Shown: positions 1-9,916 of the stretch, one piece after another
Position numbering within the stretch: position 1 is the stretch's first letter
Layout of the letters: the number at the start of each line of letters is the position of its first letter
NCBI GenBank assembly: GCA_015661865.1
Contig: DQVG01000128.1
Location: 1-13,596 of the forward strand
Direction of reading: 5' to 3'
Length of the DNA: 13,596 nucleotides
Source of the DNA: Desulfurobacteriaceae bacterium
GTDB taxonomy: Bacteria > Aquificota > Aquificia > Desulfurobacteriales > DQVG01
Position numbers and translations under genes: made by a program
Notes under the pieces: generated by a model
Seen by the model: the letters and a program-made list of their open reading frames with translations, nothing else
What the model was told of the DNA's origin: nothing
Database searches by the model: none

Positions 1-957
<957 letters not shown>

Positions 958-1110
958 TTTATTTTCTTAAGTTTTTAATTAATTTTCAATTTCAACTATA
1001 ACTTATTTTATAATTACTTTTTATCTTAATAGTCGTTTTATATCTATAAATTTAAATATTTTAAATTTATAATTTTTTAAAGTAGTTTTTAAAGTGGGAG
1101 TTTTGAAAAA
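958..1110. promoter_or_regulatory. Divergent intergenic region between comEB and the small 1111 gene
   Basis: This A/T-rich spacer separates two divergently oriented genes and must carry their start signals. On the plus strand a perfect TATAAT sits at 1009-1014, but no good -35 lies at the proper distance. On the minus strand no convincing promoter stands out. The notable structure is an A/T-only inverted repeat at 1046-1070. A GGGAG ribosome-binding-like sequence at about 1096-1100 precedes the ATG at 1111. Confidence 0.35.
1046..1070. repeat. Perfect A/T-only inverted repeat, 11-bp arms, 3-nt loop
   Basis: The left arm ATAAATTTAAA (1046-1056) and right arm TTTAAATTTAT (1060-1070) are exact reverse complements around TAT. 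It is followed by AATTTTTT. It could be a weak hairpin, a protein-binding dyad or a DNA-unwinding element; base composition alone makes such dyads more likely here. The geometry is certain, the function unknown. Confidence 0.6.
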
Positions 1111-1371
1111 ATGTTAAAGCTTATTTTATATTTTTTCTTTTTAAGTTTTCCCAAAGATCCTTTTCTAGATTTTAGGAAATATAAGACTAATAAAAATTTA
1201 AATTTAAAAAATAATTTTAAATTTTTAGGTTTTGCAAAAAATTCTCCAGTCTTGACTTTAAAAGGTTATTTAATATATCCTTTGGAAAACATTTCTTTTA
1301 AGGTTATATATTTAAATCAAAGCTGTATAAGGTTTTATTATAAAGGCGAAAAATATAATGTTTGTAGGTAA
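1111..1371 (+). CDS. Small hypothetical, possibly exported protein
   Basis: I do not recognise this 86-residue protein. Residues 1-14 (MLKLILYFFFLSFP) look like a signal or membrane-anchor segment: one lysine followed by a hydrophobic run, with no clear cleavage site. The middle (20-37) is Lys/Asn-rich. The end (residues about 50-86) alternates like beta strands: LKGYLIYP, then FKVIYLNQSCIRFYYKGEKYNV. That pattern vaguely recalls the small C-terminal beta domains of secretion or pilus accessory proteins such as GspB and PilP, but I would not assign it on this basis. GGGAG lies about 10 nt upstream of the ATG. It stands alone on the plus strand, 267 bp before the chemoreceptor-type gene. That it is coding is likely from its length in such A/T-rich DNA and its sensible amino-acid pattern, but not certain. 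Confidence 0.5.
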   Translation: MLKLILYFFFLSFPKDPFLDFRKYKTNKNLNLKNNFKFLGFAKNSPVLTLKGYLIYPLENISFKVIYLNQSCIRFYYKGEKYNVCR

Positions 1372-1638
1372 TTTACTAATTAAATATTTTAAACAAAAAT
1401 AATATCAGTTTTTTCCTTTCTAAAGCCTTCTTAAAAAAAGCTTTAATAATTTTATTTTTGCTTTAAAATGCTTTAAGGTTGTATAATAGTTCTAATCAGC
1501 AAAATAGTTTTAATTATTTTTTTTGTTTTTTTTATGGTAAATTAAAGGTTTGCAAATATTATTATTTCATAAAATTTTAAGTTAAAATATATTTTAAAGG
1601 GTAAAGTTATTTTAAATAAAACTGGAGGATTTACCGTT
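1372..1638 (+). promoter_or_regulatory. Leader and promoter region of the chemoreceptor-metG-tsaD group
   Basis: This 267-bp non-coding stretch probably holds the promoter of the downstream operon. The best candidate is TATAAT at 1482-1487 with TTGCTT at 1458-1463 (4 of 6 to the sigma-70 -35; 18-nt spacer). It would give a leader of about 145 nt. A weak stem (TAAAGC 1421-1426 with GCTTTA 1440-1445), followed by T-rich DNA, could end transcription of the small gene at 1111. A 16-bp perfect palindrome TTAAAATATATTTTAA lies at 1582-1597. GGAGG at 1624-1628 is the ribosome binding site for the ATG at 1639. No sigma-28 (flagellar/chemotaxis) type promoter was seen. Confidence 0.4.
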
Positions 1639-2799
1639 ATGAAGGAGAAAGCATCTATTATGGAAAAAACTATTGTTAAATTTATAGATATTCTGACTTC
1701 ATTTTTAACGAAAGAATTCATTTTAAAATCTATTAGTGAAAAGCTAAAATCCTTAATTCAATCTTTAAAAAATATTTCCTATTCCTTTTCCCAGTTTTTG
1801 AATAAATTAAATAAAATTTTTGAAAGTTTGAAACAAACTTTTAATAAGTTTAAAAGTTCTCATGAAGAATTCAGTACTAGTCTCAGATCAGTAATGAATG
1901 AGATAAATAAACTTTCTGATAAATTAGATGGAGTTCAATTTCATGGAGAAAGAGCTTTTAGGGGTTTAAGTGAAATTCAGAAAATAAATACAAAGTTTTT
2001 TGAAGAAATTAAAAATTTTTCTCAAATATTTGATGAAATTGAAAGTGTTGTAAATATTATTACTAAAATTGCTAAACAAATAAATTTATTAGCTTTAAAT
2101 GCTTCTATCGAGGCAGCAAGAGCTGGAGAAGCTGGAAGAGGTTTTGCGGTTGTAGCTGCGGAAGTTAGAAAACTTGCTAATGAGACTAGTGGAGCTGCGG
2201 AGAAAATAAAAATATTAATAAAAAGAACTAAATCTATTTTAGAAAAGCTTACAGAAGAAGCAAAAAAAGGAGAAAAAACTATAAAAAATAATATTGGTGT
2301 TATTTCAGAAACTTTAGAATCATTTAAAGAAATCAGTGAGGAATTTTTTAAACTTGCAGATCTAGTAAAGCTTCTATATGAAAAAAATAATAAATTGTTA
2401 GAAAGCCAAAATGACATGCAAGCAAATATAGATGATATGTTTAAGTTATTAAATGCCTTAAATAAATATATTCATGAACTTTCTAATTTAGAAAACAAGG
2501 CTAGCTCTTTAGAAAACTCTTTAAATGAAATCGTAAATACTTTTGCTAAAAAGTCAGAAGAGACTAAAAAAGCTATTTTAGAAATGGAACATATAAATAA
2601 AAAAGTTTGTGAATTTCTTTCAGGATGTCCTTTTTTTAATAAATATGCTTCTAAATATCCAAATTTAGTAAGCTTAGCTCAAATTTATTGTAAAGCTTTT
2701 CCGTCTTACTGTAAAAGATATCAGCTCAAAAAAGCAGGTCAAAAAGTTCCTCTAAAGTTACTTCCTAATGGGGAATTTTTAAAGGAAGAAGAGGAATAA
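1639..2799 (+). CDS. Soluble methyl-accepting chemotaxis-type signalling protein with C-terminal cysteine module
   Basis: MCP signalling domains form long antiparallel coiled coils that control the histidine kinase CheA through CheW. Residues 131-205 contain the highly conserved hairpin tip ([22 protein letters not shown] and [13 protein letters not shown], about 148-183), flanked by Lys/Glu-rich helices on both sides. No transmembrane segment is visible in 386 residues, so this is a cytoplasmic receptor. Residues 1-130 look helical with no recognised ligand domain. Residues 321-380 form a separate module with Cys324, Cys330, Cys351 and Cys358 (CPFFNKY...[12 protein letters not shown]...VPLKLLPNG), suggestive of metal, Fe-S or redox sensing. 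No CheR-tethering pentapeptide is present; the tail is EEEE. The ATG at 1639 has GGAGG 10 nt upstream; Met8 is a weaker alternative. metG follows after 19 nt. Confidence 0.9.
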   Translation: MKEKASIMEKTIVKFIDILTSFLTKEFILKSISEKLKSLIQSLKNISYSFSQFLNKLNKIFESLKQTFNKFKSSHEEFSTSLRSVMNEINKLSDKLDGVQFHGERAFRGLSEIQKINTKFFEEIKNFSQIFDEIESVVNIITKIAKQINLLALNASIEAARAGEAGRGFAVVAAEVRKLANETSGAAEKIKILIKRTKSILEKLTEEAKKGEKTIKNNIGVISETLESFKEISEEFFKLADLVKLLYEKNNKLLESQNDMQANIDDMFKLLNALNKYIHELSNLENKASSLENSLNEIVNTFAKKSEETKKAILEMEHINKKVCEFLSGCPFFNKYASKYPNLVSLAQIYCKAFPSYCKRYQLKKAGQKVPLKLLPNGEFLKEEEE

Positions 2800-2818
2800 T
2801 TTTATAGGAGGATTTTAA

Positions 2819-5577
<2,759 letters not shown>

Positions 5578-5582
5578 AAATG

Positions 5583-5603
5583 GGGGGCAAACAGGCCCCC
5601 TTT
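5583..5603. terminator. Bidirectional intrinsic terminator between tsaD and the peroxiredoxin gene
   Basis: GGGGGC (5583-5588) pairs perfectly with GCCCCC (5595-5600) across a 6-nt loop. This is a striking all-G/C stem in very A/T-rich DNA, placed in the 34-bp spacer between two convergent genes. The plus strand continues with TTTAT. The minus strand continues with an ATTTTT run after the stem. It most likely stops transcription from both sides. Confidence 0.85.
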
Positions 5604-5611
5604 ATGATAAT

Positions 5612-6241
5612 TTAGCTTAAAAGCTCATCGATAGTAACTACTGTTCCTACTTTTCCAGCAATTTCAGGACCTGGTTTTAATGTTTTCTTACCTGGTCTCC
5701 AATTAGCTGGACATACTTCACCTGGGTGAGTATAAACATATGCCCATGCAGAAAGTTGTCTGATAAGCTCATTTACATTTCTTCCTACTGGAGGCTCCAA
5801 AATTTCTTCAGCTACTACAACTCCATCAGGATTAATAATGAATCTACCTCTTCTTGCTAATCCAGCTTCTTCAATATAAACTCCATAAGCTCTAGATACT
5901 TCTCCAGTTGGATCAGCAGCAAGTGGGAATTTGAGATCTTTTAAAAGTGGCTCAACTTCACAAAAGATTTGATGGCTGAAGTGAGTATCTGTAGAAATTG
6001 CAAGTACATCAGCTTTTATATCATCTTTTCCAATTAATTTTCCGATATTTCTAATTTCATCAAGTTTAGCATTTATAGCTGCAATTTCCGTTGGACATAC
6101 GAAAGTAAAGTCTGCTGGATAGAAACAAAGTACTAAGAATTTTCCTTTGTAGTCTTCTAATTTTACATCAATGTAATCTTTTTTTACTGGGTCGTATGCT
6201 TTTAAAGCAAACTCTGGAGCTTTTTTTCCTACTAATGCCAT
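5612..6241 (-). CDS. Typical 2-Cys peroxiredoxin (AhpC/Prx1 class)
   Basis: These enzymes reduce hydrogen peroxide and organic hydroperoxides using a peroxidatic cysteine that forms a disulfide with a resolving cysteine of the partner subunit. The 209-residue protein has the peroxidatic motif FYPADFTFVCPTE with Cys49 and Thr46, a conserved arginine in the LARRGRFIINP segment (128-138), and the resolving cysteine in GEVCPANWRPG (Cys177). Cys94 is an additional cysteine. The C-terminal extension past Cys177 is typical of the Prx1 group. The electron donor cannot be read from sequence. It is monocistronic, with a strong AGGAGG site (complement of 6249-6254) and a near-consensus promoter flanked by palindromes (6276-6335). 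Codon choice looks somewhat richer in G/C than in neighbours, which fits high expression. Confidence 0.96.
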   Translation of the reverse strand: MALVGKKAPEFALKAYDPVKKDYIDVKLEDYKGKFLVLCFYPADFTFVCPTEIAAINAKLDEIRNIGKLIGKDDIKADVLAISTDTHFSHQIFCEVEPLLKDLKFPLAADPTGEVSRAYGVYIEEAGLARRGRFIINPDGVVVAEEILEPPVGRNVNELIRQLSAWAYVYTHPGEVCPANWRPGKKTLKPGPEIAGKVGTVVTIDELLS

Positions 6242-6275
6242 AGCTCGCCCTCCTTTTTATTTTTTGATTTTTTTG

Positions 6276-6296
6276 TTCCTATATTAATTATAGGAA
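6276..6296. promoter_or_regulatory. Inverted repeat overlapping the peroxiredoxin -10 box
   Basis: Arms TTCCTATA (6276-6283) and TATAGGAA (6289-6296) are exact reverse complements with a 5-nt centre. The dyad contains the whole -10 hexamer and reaches the predicted start point, so it could be a repressor operator distinct from the Fur-like box upstream. It could also fold in the leader RNA only if transcription starts further upstream. Confidence 0.45.
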
Positions 6297-6314
6297 GATA
6301 ATTAAAAATGTCAA
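6287..6314 (-). promoter_or_regulatory. Sigma-70 promoter of the peroxiredoxin gene
   Basis: On the minus strand TTGACA (complement of 6309-6314) is followed by a 16-nt spacer and TATAAT (complement of 6287-6292), both perfect consensus hexamers. Transcription would begin near 6280, leaving a leader of roughly 40 nt before the ATG at 6241. It is the best promoter in the window. Confidence 0.85.
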
Positions 6315-6318
6315 GTAA

Positions 6319-6335
6319 TTGATAACTATTATCAA
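6319..6335. promoter_or_regulatory. Fur/PerR-family-like operator palindrome
   Basis: TTGATAACTATTATCAA has perfect 7-bp arms around CTA. Its inner 15 bp (6320-6334) differ at one position from the 7-1-7 Fur box TGATAATNATTATCA, and they resemble the PerR box TTATAATNATTATAA. It lies 4 bp upstream of the peroxiredoxin -35, a sensible place for a peroxide- or iron-responsive regulator. The site is seen; the regulator is inferred. Confidence 0.6.
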
Positions 6336-6383
6336 ATCAAATTCATTTGCAAGAAAAGTGCTTTAATAGTTTTAAGTTAAGCT

Positions 6384-6406
6384 ATAATTTAAATATCTTA
6401 AATTAT
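6384..6406. repeat. A/T-rich inverted repeat, 9-bp arms, upstream of the M20 gene
   Basis: ATAATTTAA (6384-6392) and TTAAATTAT (6398-6406) are perfect complements around ATATC. The repeat overlaps a possible -10 TATAAT at 6383-6388, for which no good -35 was found. The 15-mer CTATAATTTAAATAT at its left edge recurs exactly at 7837-7851. Confidence 0.5.
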
Positions 6407-6434
6407 TTTATAACTTTTATAAGAAGTAAAAACT

Positions 6435-7397
6435 ATGCTAGAAAAAGAGTTTTTAAAATTTGTTAATTTATCTTTAAAAGAAAAAATAAAATATATTGAA
6501 AATATCTTAAAAAAGAAAAATATTTCTTTCATAAAAACAAATAAGTTTATCTATATTCCTTCCAAAGAAAAAAGAATTCTTTTAGATTGTCATATTGATA
6601 TAGTTGGCCCTTTAAAAAAAGTAGAGTTTAAAGAAGGGATATTTTGGGGTAGTGGGGTATGCGATAATCTTGGAAATGCTTTTGCTTTATTATATTTAAT
6701 AAAAAATGAAAAATTAAACTTAAAAAAATATAGCCTTGTATTTCCTTTTGATGAGGAAGAAGAAGGAAAAGCTCCTTATCTTTTAAATCCAAAGGAAAAA
6801 TATATTGTAGTTTTTGAACCTACTAATTTAGAGGTCTGGAACAAAAATCTTGGAGCTTATGAATTTGAGTTTGAAATTGAAGGCGAAAGTACCCATGGAG
6901 CTTATATCCCTAAAATAGATGGTTTAAAGATAGCCTTTGATATTTTAAAAAAGTTTGAAAATTTTTCTAAATATTTAAGAAAAATAGATAAATATGCTTA
7001 TCTTAATATCCTATCTTTCTTAGGGGGGTATAAAAACTTATATAATCATCCTCTTAAAACTTATTTGAGATTTGAATTAATTACTTCTTGGAAAATAAAA
7101 AAGGAAAAATTTTTCTCTTTGCTTTTTAAATTTAAACTAAAGAAATACAAAAAGTTTTTAAAAGAGTATGATGAAGGATTTATAATTTCTTTAAAAAATT
7201 TTCCAATAGATTTTAAAAATATAAAAAAAGGAATTTGTAGATCTTGGACAAATGCTCATGCTTACTATAATTTAGGAAAAATACCTGTTGTATTTGGCTT
7301 AGGAAATTTAAGATATGCCCATACAAAAAACGAAAAATTGTCTTTAAGGGAACTTGAACATGGAATCAAAAAATTCAAAGACCTTTTTAGCAAATAA
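6435..7397 (+). CDS. M20-family metallo-deacylase/peptidase (ArgE/DapE/LysK-like)
   Basis: M20 enzymes use two zinc ions to remove acyl groups or cleave short peptides; members include ArgE, DapE and LysK. The ligand pattern is complete in this 320-residue protein: His53-x-Asp55 (CHIDIV), Asp77 (GSGVCDN), Glu109-Glu110-Gly (catalytic base and ligand), Glu128 (FEPT) and His296 (RYAHTKNE). His154 (STHGAY) marks the small dimerisation lid domain. It is shorter than typical DapE or ArgE (about 375 residues). Neighbouring dapD would suit DapE, and the ArgA-like gene at the right end would suit ArgE, but neither assignment is secure. A weak AGAAG precedes the ATG at 6435. The 3' end overlaps the acetyltransferase gene, so the two are probably translated together. 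Confidence 0.85.
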   Translation: MLEKEFLKFVNLSLKEKIKYIENILKKKNISFIKTNKFIYIPSKEKRILLDCHIDIVGPLKKVEFKEGIFWGSGVCDNLGNAFALLYLIKNEKLNLKKYSLVFPFDEEEEGKAPYLLNPKEKYIVVFEPTNLEVWNKNLGAYEFEFEIEGESTHGAYIPKIDGLKIAFDILKKFENFSKYLRKIDKYAYLNILSFLGGYKNLYNHPLKTYLRFELITSWKIKKEKFFSLLFKFKLKKYKKFLKEYDEGFIISLKNFPIDFKNIKKGICRSWTNAHAYYNLGKIPVVFGLGNLRYAHTKNEKLSLRELEHGIKKFKDLFSK

Positions 7398-7842
7398 AGT
7401 AAAAATTAGAAAAGTAAAAAAAAGTGATTTTGAAAAATTAATAGAAATATATCAAAGAGCCTATCAAAACTTAAAAGAGTATGCTGAAGAAGGTAAAGAA
7501 AATATCTTAAAATATCTAAATTGGCTATATAAACAAGATAAAGATGGCTTTTTAGTAGCTACATTAGATAACAATATAGTAGGTTTTATTTGTGCAGATA
7601 AAAATTGGACAAAAGAAAGGGGAGAAATTCACGAGTTTGTAGTAGATCCAAATTATCAAAATTTAGGTATAGGCAAATTTCTTTTTGAAAGAGCTTTGTT
7701 ATATTTAAAAGAAAGTGGAAAAAAATATGTAGGTCTTTGGGTTGGTGAAAAAAATATAAAGGCTAAAAATTTTTATAAAAAATATGGTTTTGAGTATAAA
7801 GGTAAAATTAAGGTTTGGGAAAAATATTTAAAGAAACTATAA
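7360..7842 (+). CDS. GNAT-family N-acetyltransferase (RimI-like)
   Basis: GNAT enzymes transfer an acetyl group from acetyl-CoA to an amine. Residues from about 15 to 150 show the fold: VKIRKVKKSDFEKLIEIY at the start, GFLVATLDNNIVGFI strands, EIHEFVVDPNYQNLGIGKFLFERAL with the acetyl-CoA loop QNLGIGK, then the C-terminal NFYKKYGFEYKGKI typical of RimI-like proteins. The substrate is unknown. I chose the ATG at 7360, which has AAGGG (7346-7350) 9 nt upstream; an in-frame TTG at 7354 is too close to that site. It overlaps the M20 gene by 38 nt, an unusually long overlap that argues for coupled expression. An acetyltransferase and a deacylase made together could act on the same class of acylated amine, but this is an inference. 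Confidence 0.88.
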   Translation: MESKNSKTFLANKVKIRKVKKSDFEKLIEIYQRAYQNLKEYAEEGKENILKYLNWLYKQDKDGFLVATLDNNIVGFICADKNWTKERGEIHEFVVDPNYQNLGIGKFLFERALLYLKESGKKYVGLWVGEKNIKAKNFYKKYGFEYKGKIKVWEKYLKKL

Positions 7843-7864
7843 TTTAAATATTTCCTATTTAAAT
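7842..7864. repeat. A/T-rich inverted repeat after the GNAT gene
   Basis: ATTTAAATA (7842-7850) and TATTTAAAT (7856-7864) are exact reverse complements around TTTCC, starting at the last base of the GNAT stop codon. There is no T-run after it, so it is not a standard terminator. It shares the 15-mer CTATAATTTAAATAT with 6382-6396. Confidence 0.5.
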
Positions 7865-7974
7865 CTTACTACCAAGATACAATTTATCTATATATTTCTT
7901 ATGAAATTTATGTAGGTTGAAAAATTTAAAAAGCTTAAAAACAAAAAGAATATTTTATAAGTCTTTGTTAAGAT

Positions 7975-8003
7975 TTCAAAGTAGCCTTAGGGTTTAGTAT
8001 AAT
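7975..8003 (+). promoter_or_regulatory. Probable dapD promoter
   Basis: TATAAT at 7998-8003 is a perfect -10. TTCAAA at 7975-7980 matches the -35 consensus at 4 of 6 positions with a 17-nt spacer. The resulting leader would be about 40 nt, ending in AGGAGG (8039-8044) and the dapD ATG at 8050. The rest of the 207-bp spacer (7843-7974) holds only the inverted repeat at its left end and no visible gene; no lysine riboswitch was recognised. Confidence 0.5.
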
Positions 8004-8049
8004 TAGATTTTATTTATAACTACTAAAAACTATATATTAGGAGGGATTC

Positions 8050-8889
8050 ATGAAAGATCTTGAAAAACTTATAAATGAAGCTTTTGAAAATAAAGAGCTT
8101 TTAAATGAAAGTATTTATAAAGAAGCTGTTAAAGAAACTATAGATCTACTAGATAAAGGAAAAGTTAGAGTTGCTACTCAAATATCTCAAGGAAACTGGA
8201 AAGTAAATGAATGGGTTAAAAAGGCAATTTTGCTTTATTTTGCTATAACGAAACTTAGCAGTTATAAGGTAGTTGTAGCAAAAGACGATCAAATTACTCA
8301 TTTATTTGAATATTTCGACAAAATACCTTTAAAACAAAATTATAAAAAACATCAAGTAAGGGTAGTTCCACCAGCAACCGTTAGATATGGAGCCTTTGTA
8401 GAAAAAGGTGCAGTTTTAATGCCATGTTATATCAATATTGGGGCTTATGTTGGAAGTGGAACTATGGTAGACACTTGGGCAACCGTAGGAAGTTGTGCTC
8501 AAGTAGGAAGAAATTGTCATATAGCTGGAGGAGTTGGAATTGGTGGAGTTTTGGAGCCTCCAAGTGCTAAGCCTGTTATTATAGAAGATAATTGTTTTAT
8601 TGGTTCAAGATGTATTATAGTTGAAGGGGCAATTATAGAAGAGGGAGCAGTTTTAGGAGCAAATGTTACTATAACAGGCTCTACTAGAATTATTGATACT
8701 CAAACTGGAAAAATTTATAGAGGTAGAGTTCCAGCATACTCGGTGGTTATTCCGGGAACTTATAAAAAAGAATTTCCTTCTGGAACCTATTATGTCTCTT
8801 GTGCTCTTATTATAGGAAAAAGAACGGAAAAAACTGATAAAAAAGTAGAGCTCAATGATATTTTAAGAGAGTTTGACATTGAGTTTTAA
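8050..8889 (+). CDS. dapD: 2,3,4,5-tetrahydropyridine-2,6-dicarboxylate N-succinyltransferase
   Basis: DapD transfers succinyl from succinyl-CoA to tetrahydrodipicolinate in the succinylase branch of lysine and meso-diaminopimelate synthesis. The 279-residue protein has the helical N-terminal domain (1-100) with VRVATQISQGNWKVNEWVKKAI, followed by a left-handed beta-helix of hexapeptide repeats (about 103-235; for example VLMPCYINIGAYVGSGTMVDTW and VIIEDNCFIGSRCIIVEGAIIEEGAVLGANVTIT). The expected catalytic acids are Asp141 and Glu192. The C-terminal GTYYVSCALIIGKRTEKTDKKVELNDILRE is typical of the trimeric proteobacterial-type enzyme, and length matches. AGGAGG (8039-8044) precedes the ATG and a promoter lies upstream. 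Its 3' end overlaps the kinase-like gene. The pathway's next specific enzyme, DapE, could be the M20 protein at 6435, but that is not proven. Confidence 0.96.
   Translation: MKDLEKLINEAFENKELLNESIYKEAVKETIDLLDKGKVRVATQISQGNWKVNEWVKKAILLYFAITKLSSYKVVVAKDDQITHLFEYFDKIPLKQNYKKHQVRVVPPATVRYGAFVEKGAVLMPCYINIGAYVGSGTMVDTWATVGSCAQVGRNCHIAGGVGIGGVLEPPSAKPVIIEDNCFIGSRCIIVEGAIIEEGAVLGANVTITGSTRIIDTQTGKIYRGRVPAYSVVIPGTYKKEFPSGTYYVSCALIIGKRTEKTDKKVELNDILREFDIEF
8867..8871 (+). promoter_or_regulatory. Ribosome binding site deciding the TTG start of the kinase-like gene
   Basis: GAGAG inside the end of dapD lies 7 nt before TTG at 8879 but only 1 nt before TTG at 8873, so it favours the later start. The only nearby in-frame ATG (8855) runs into a stop within three codons. 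Confidence 0.45.
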
Positions 8890-9916
8890 AACAATTCTTA
8901 ATAAAACTCAAGATTTATTTGATCATATCTTAAAACGAAATAAAAAACTTATTATTTTTGCCGGAGCTTCTAGCTCCGGTAAAAGTTATTTAGCTAAAGT
9001 TTTAAAAGATTATTTTGAAAAACAAAATAAAAAAGTTGTTCTTATCTCTTCAGATAATTTTTATAAAGATTTAACTACTTTTTTTGCCTATCTTTATGGG
9101 ACATTTGATCATCCAAACTTAATCGATTTTAAAGAGCTAAATCTTTGTATAGAAAAACTTCTAAATGGAAAAGATGTAAAAATTCCTATTTATTCTTTTG
9201 AAGATCATATGAGAATTGGTTTTGAATATATCAAAGCTGATTTTGATTTTCTTATTATAGAGGGTCTATATACCTTAGAGTTTATAAAAAGAGAATTTTT
9301 AAGAAAGGCTGAAAAAATTTTTGTTCATTCTAATAAAGGTGAGCTAATTTTAAGAAGACTTTTAAGGGATCCAGAGCGAACTAAAGAAAGTTTAGAAAAA
9401 ATTTTGTCTAAACTTATCAATGTTTTTCCTATGTGGAATGTGTTTGGAGAAAAGCAAAGATCTTTAGCAGATATTATTTTTATAAATGATTATGAAATTA
9501 TAAAAGACAAAGGAGAAGCTTTTTTAGAAGGTTATGTATCTTCAAAAAAGCTTTCTCAAGTTTTATCTGAATATAAATTAGAAAAAAAAGAATTTGTTAT
9601 AGAGTATTACTATAAAGATGAAAATAAAGATATTCTTTGTGTAAAAGAGCATTATTTAAATGGGAAATTTTATAAAGTATCTTTATCCAAAAGAGAGGTA
9701 ATTTCTTTTAGAAAACCTTTAAAAGTAAAAAGCTATAGTGTCTTTTTTAAAGAGCCAGGAATGTTTTCTCAAATACATATTTTAATGCAACTTGCAAATT
9801 TAAAATATGTATTTCTCTTAAAAAAAGATATTGAGATTTACAAAAAAGATGAAAAAATACTTATTTTGGAAAAATTTAGATATTCTAATAAGCTTAAGCT
9901 TTTAGAAAAAATATAA
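8879..9916 (+). CDS. Uridine-kinase-like P-loop protein with C-terminal CYTH/TTM-like region
   Basis: The N-terminal 210 residues match the uridine kinase/phosphoribulokinase family: Walker A GASSSGKS, ISSDNFYKD after strand 2, GTFDHPNLIDF, IPIYSF, the Walker B strand LIIEGLYT, and RRLLRDPERTKE with SLADIIF near the end. The remaining 125 residues (LNGKFYKVSLSKREVISFRKPLKVKSYSV, then LKYVFLLKKDIEIYKKDEKILILEKF) follow the order of the CYTH domain in plant TTM1/TTM2-type kinase-CYTH proteins as I recall it; a classical ExExK motif is not evident. The substrate is therefore uncertain: it may not be uridine. No ATG fits. TTG at 8879 has GAGAG (8867-8871) 7 nt upstream and is preferred over TTG at 8873. 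It overlaps the dapD end by 11 nt. Confidence 0.8.
   Translation: MSFKTILNKTQDLFDHILKRNKKLIIFAGASSSGKSYLAKVLKDYFEKQNKKVVLISSDNFYKDLTTFFAYLYGTFDHPNLIDFKELNLCIEKLLNGKDVKIPIYSFEDHMRIGFEYIKADFDFLIIEGLYTLEFIKREFLRKAEKIFVHSNKGELILRRLLRDPERTKESLEKILSKLINVFPMWNVFGEKQRSLADIIFINDYEIIKDKGEAFLEGYVSSKKLSQVLSEYKLEKKEFVIEYYYKDENKDILCVKEHYLNGKFYKVSLSKREVISFRKPLKVKSYSVFFKEPGMFSQIHILMQLANLKYVFLLKKDIEIYKKDEKILILEKFRYSNKLKLLEKI

Noticed and set aside
1421..1455. Strong terminator after the small 1111 gene
   Set aside because: The stem is only 6 bp with a 13-nt loop; it is noted in the leader entry but is too weak to call.
2022..2417. 131-codon open frame on the minus strand inside the chemoreceptor gene
   Set aside because: It is the antisense of the conserved MCP hairpin; its Ala/Ser-rich and Phe-rich product follows from the coding strand. 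There is no ribosome binding site and no family resemblance.
7865..8049. Lysine riboswitch or small gene before dapD
   Set aside because: The predicted leader is only about 40 nt, no lysine-riboswitch core was recognised, and short ATG frames end within a few codons.
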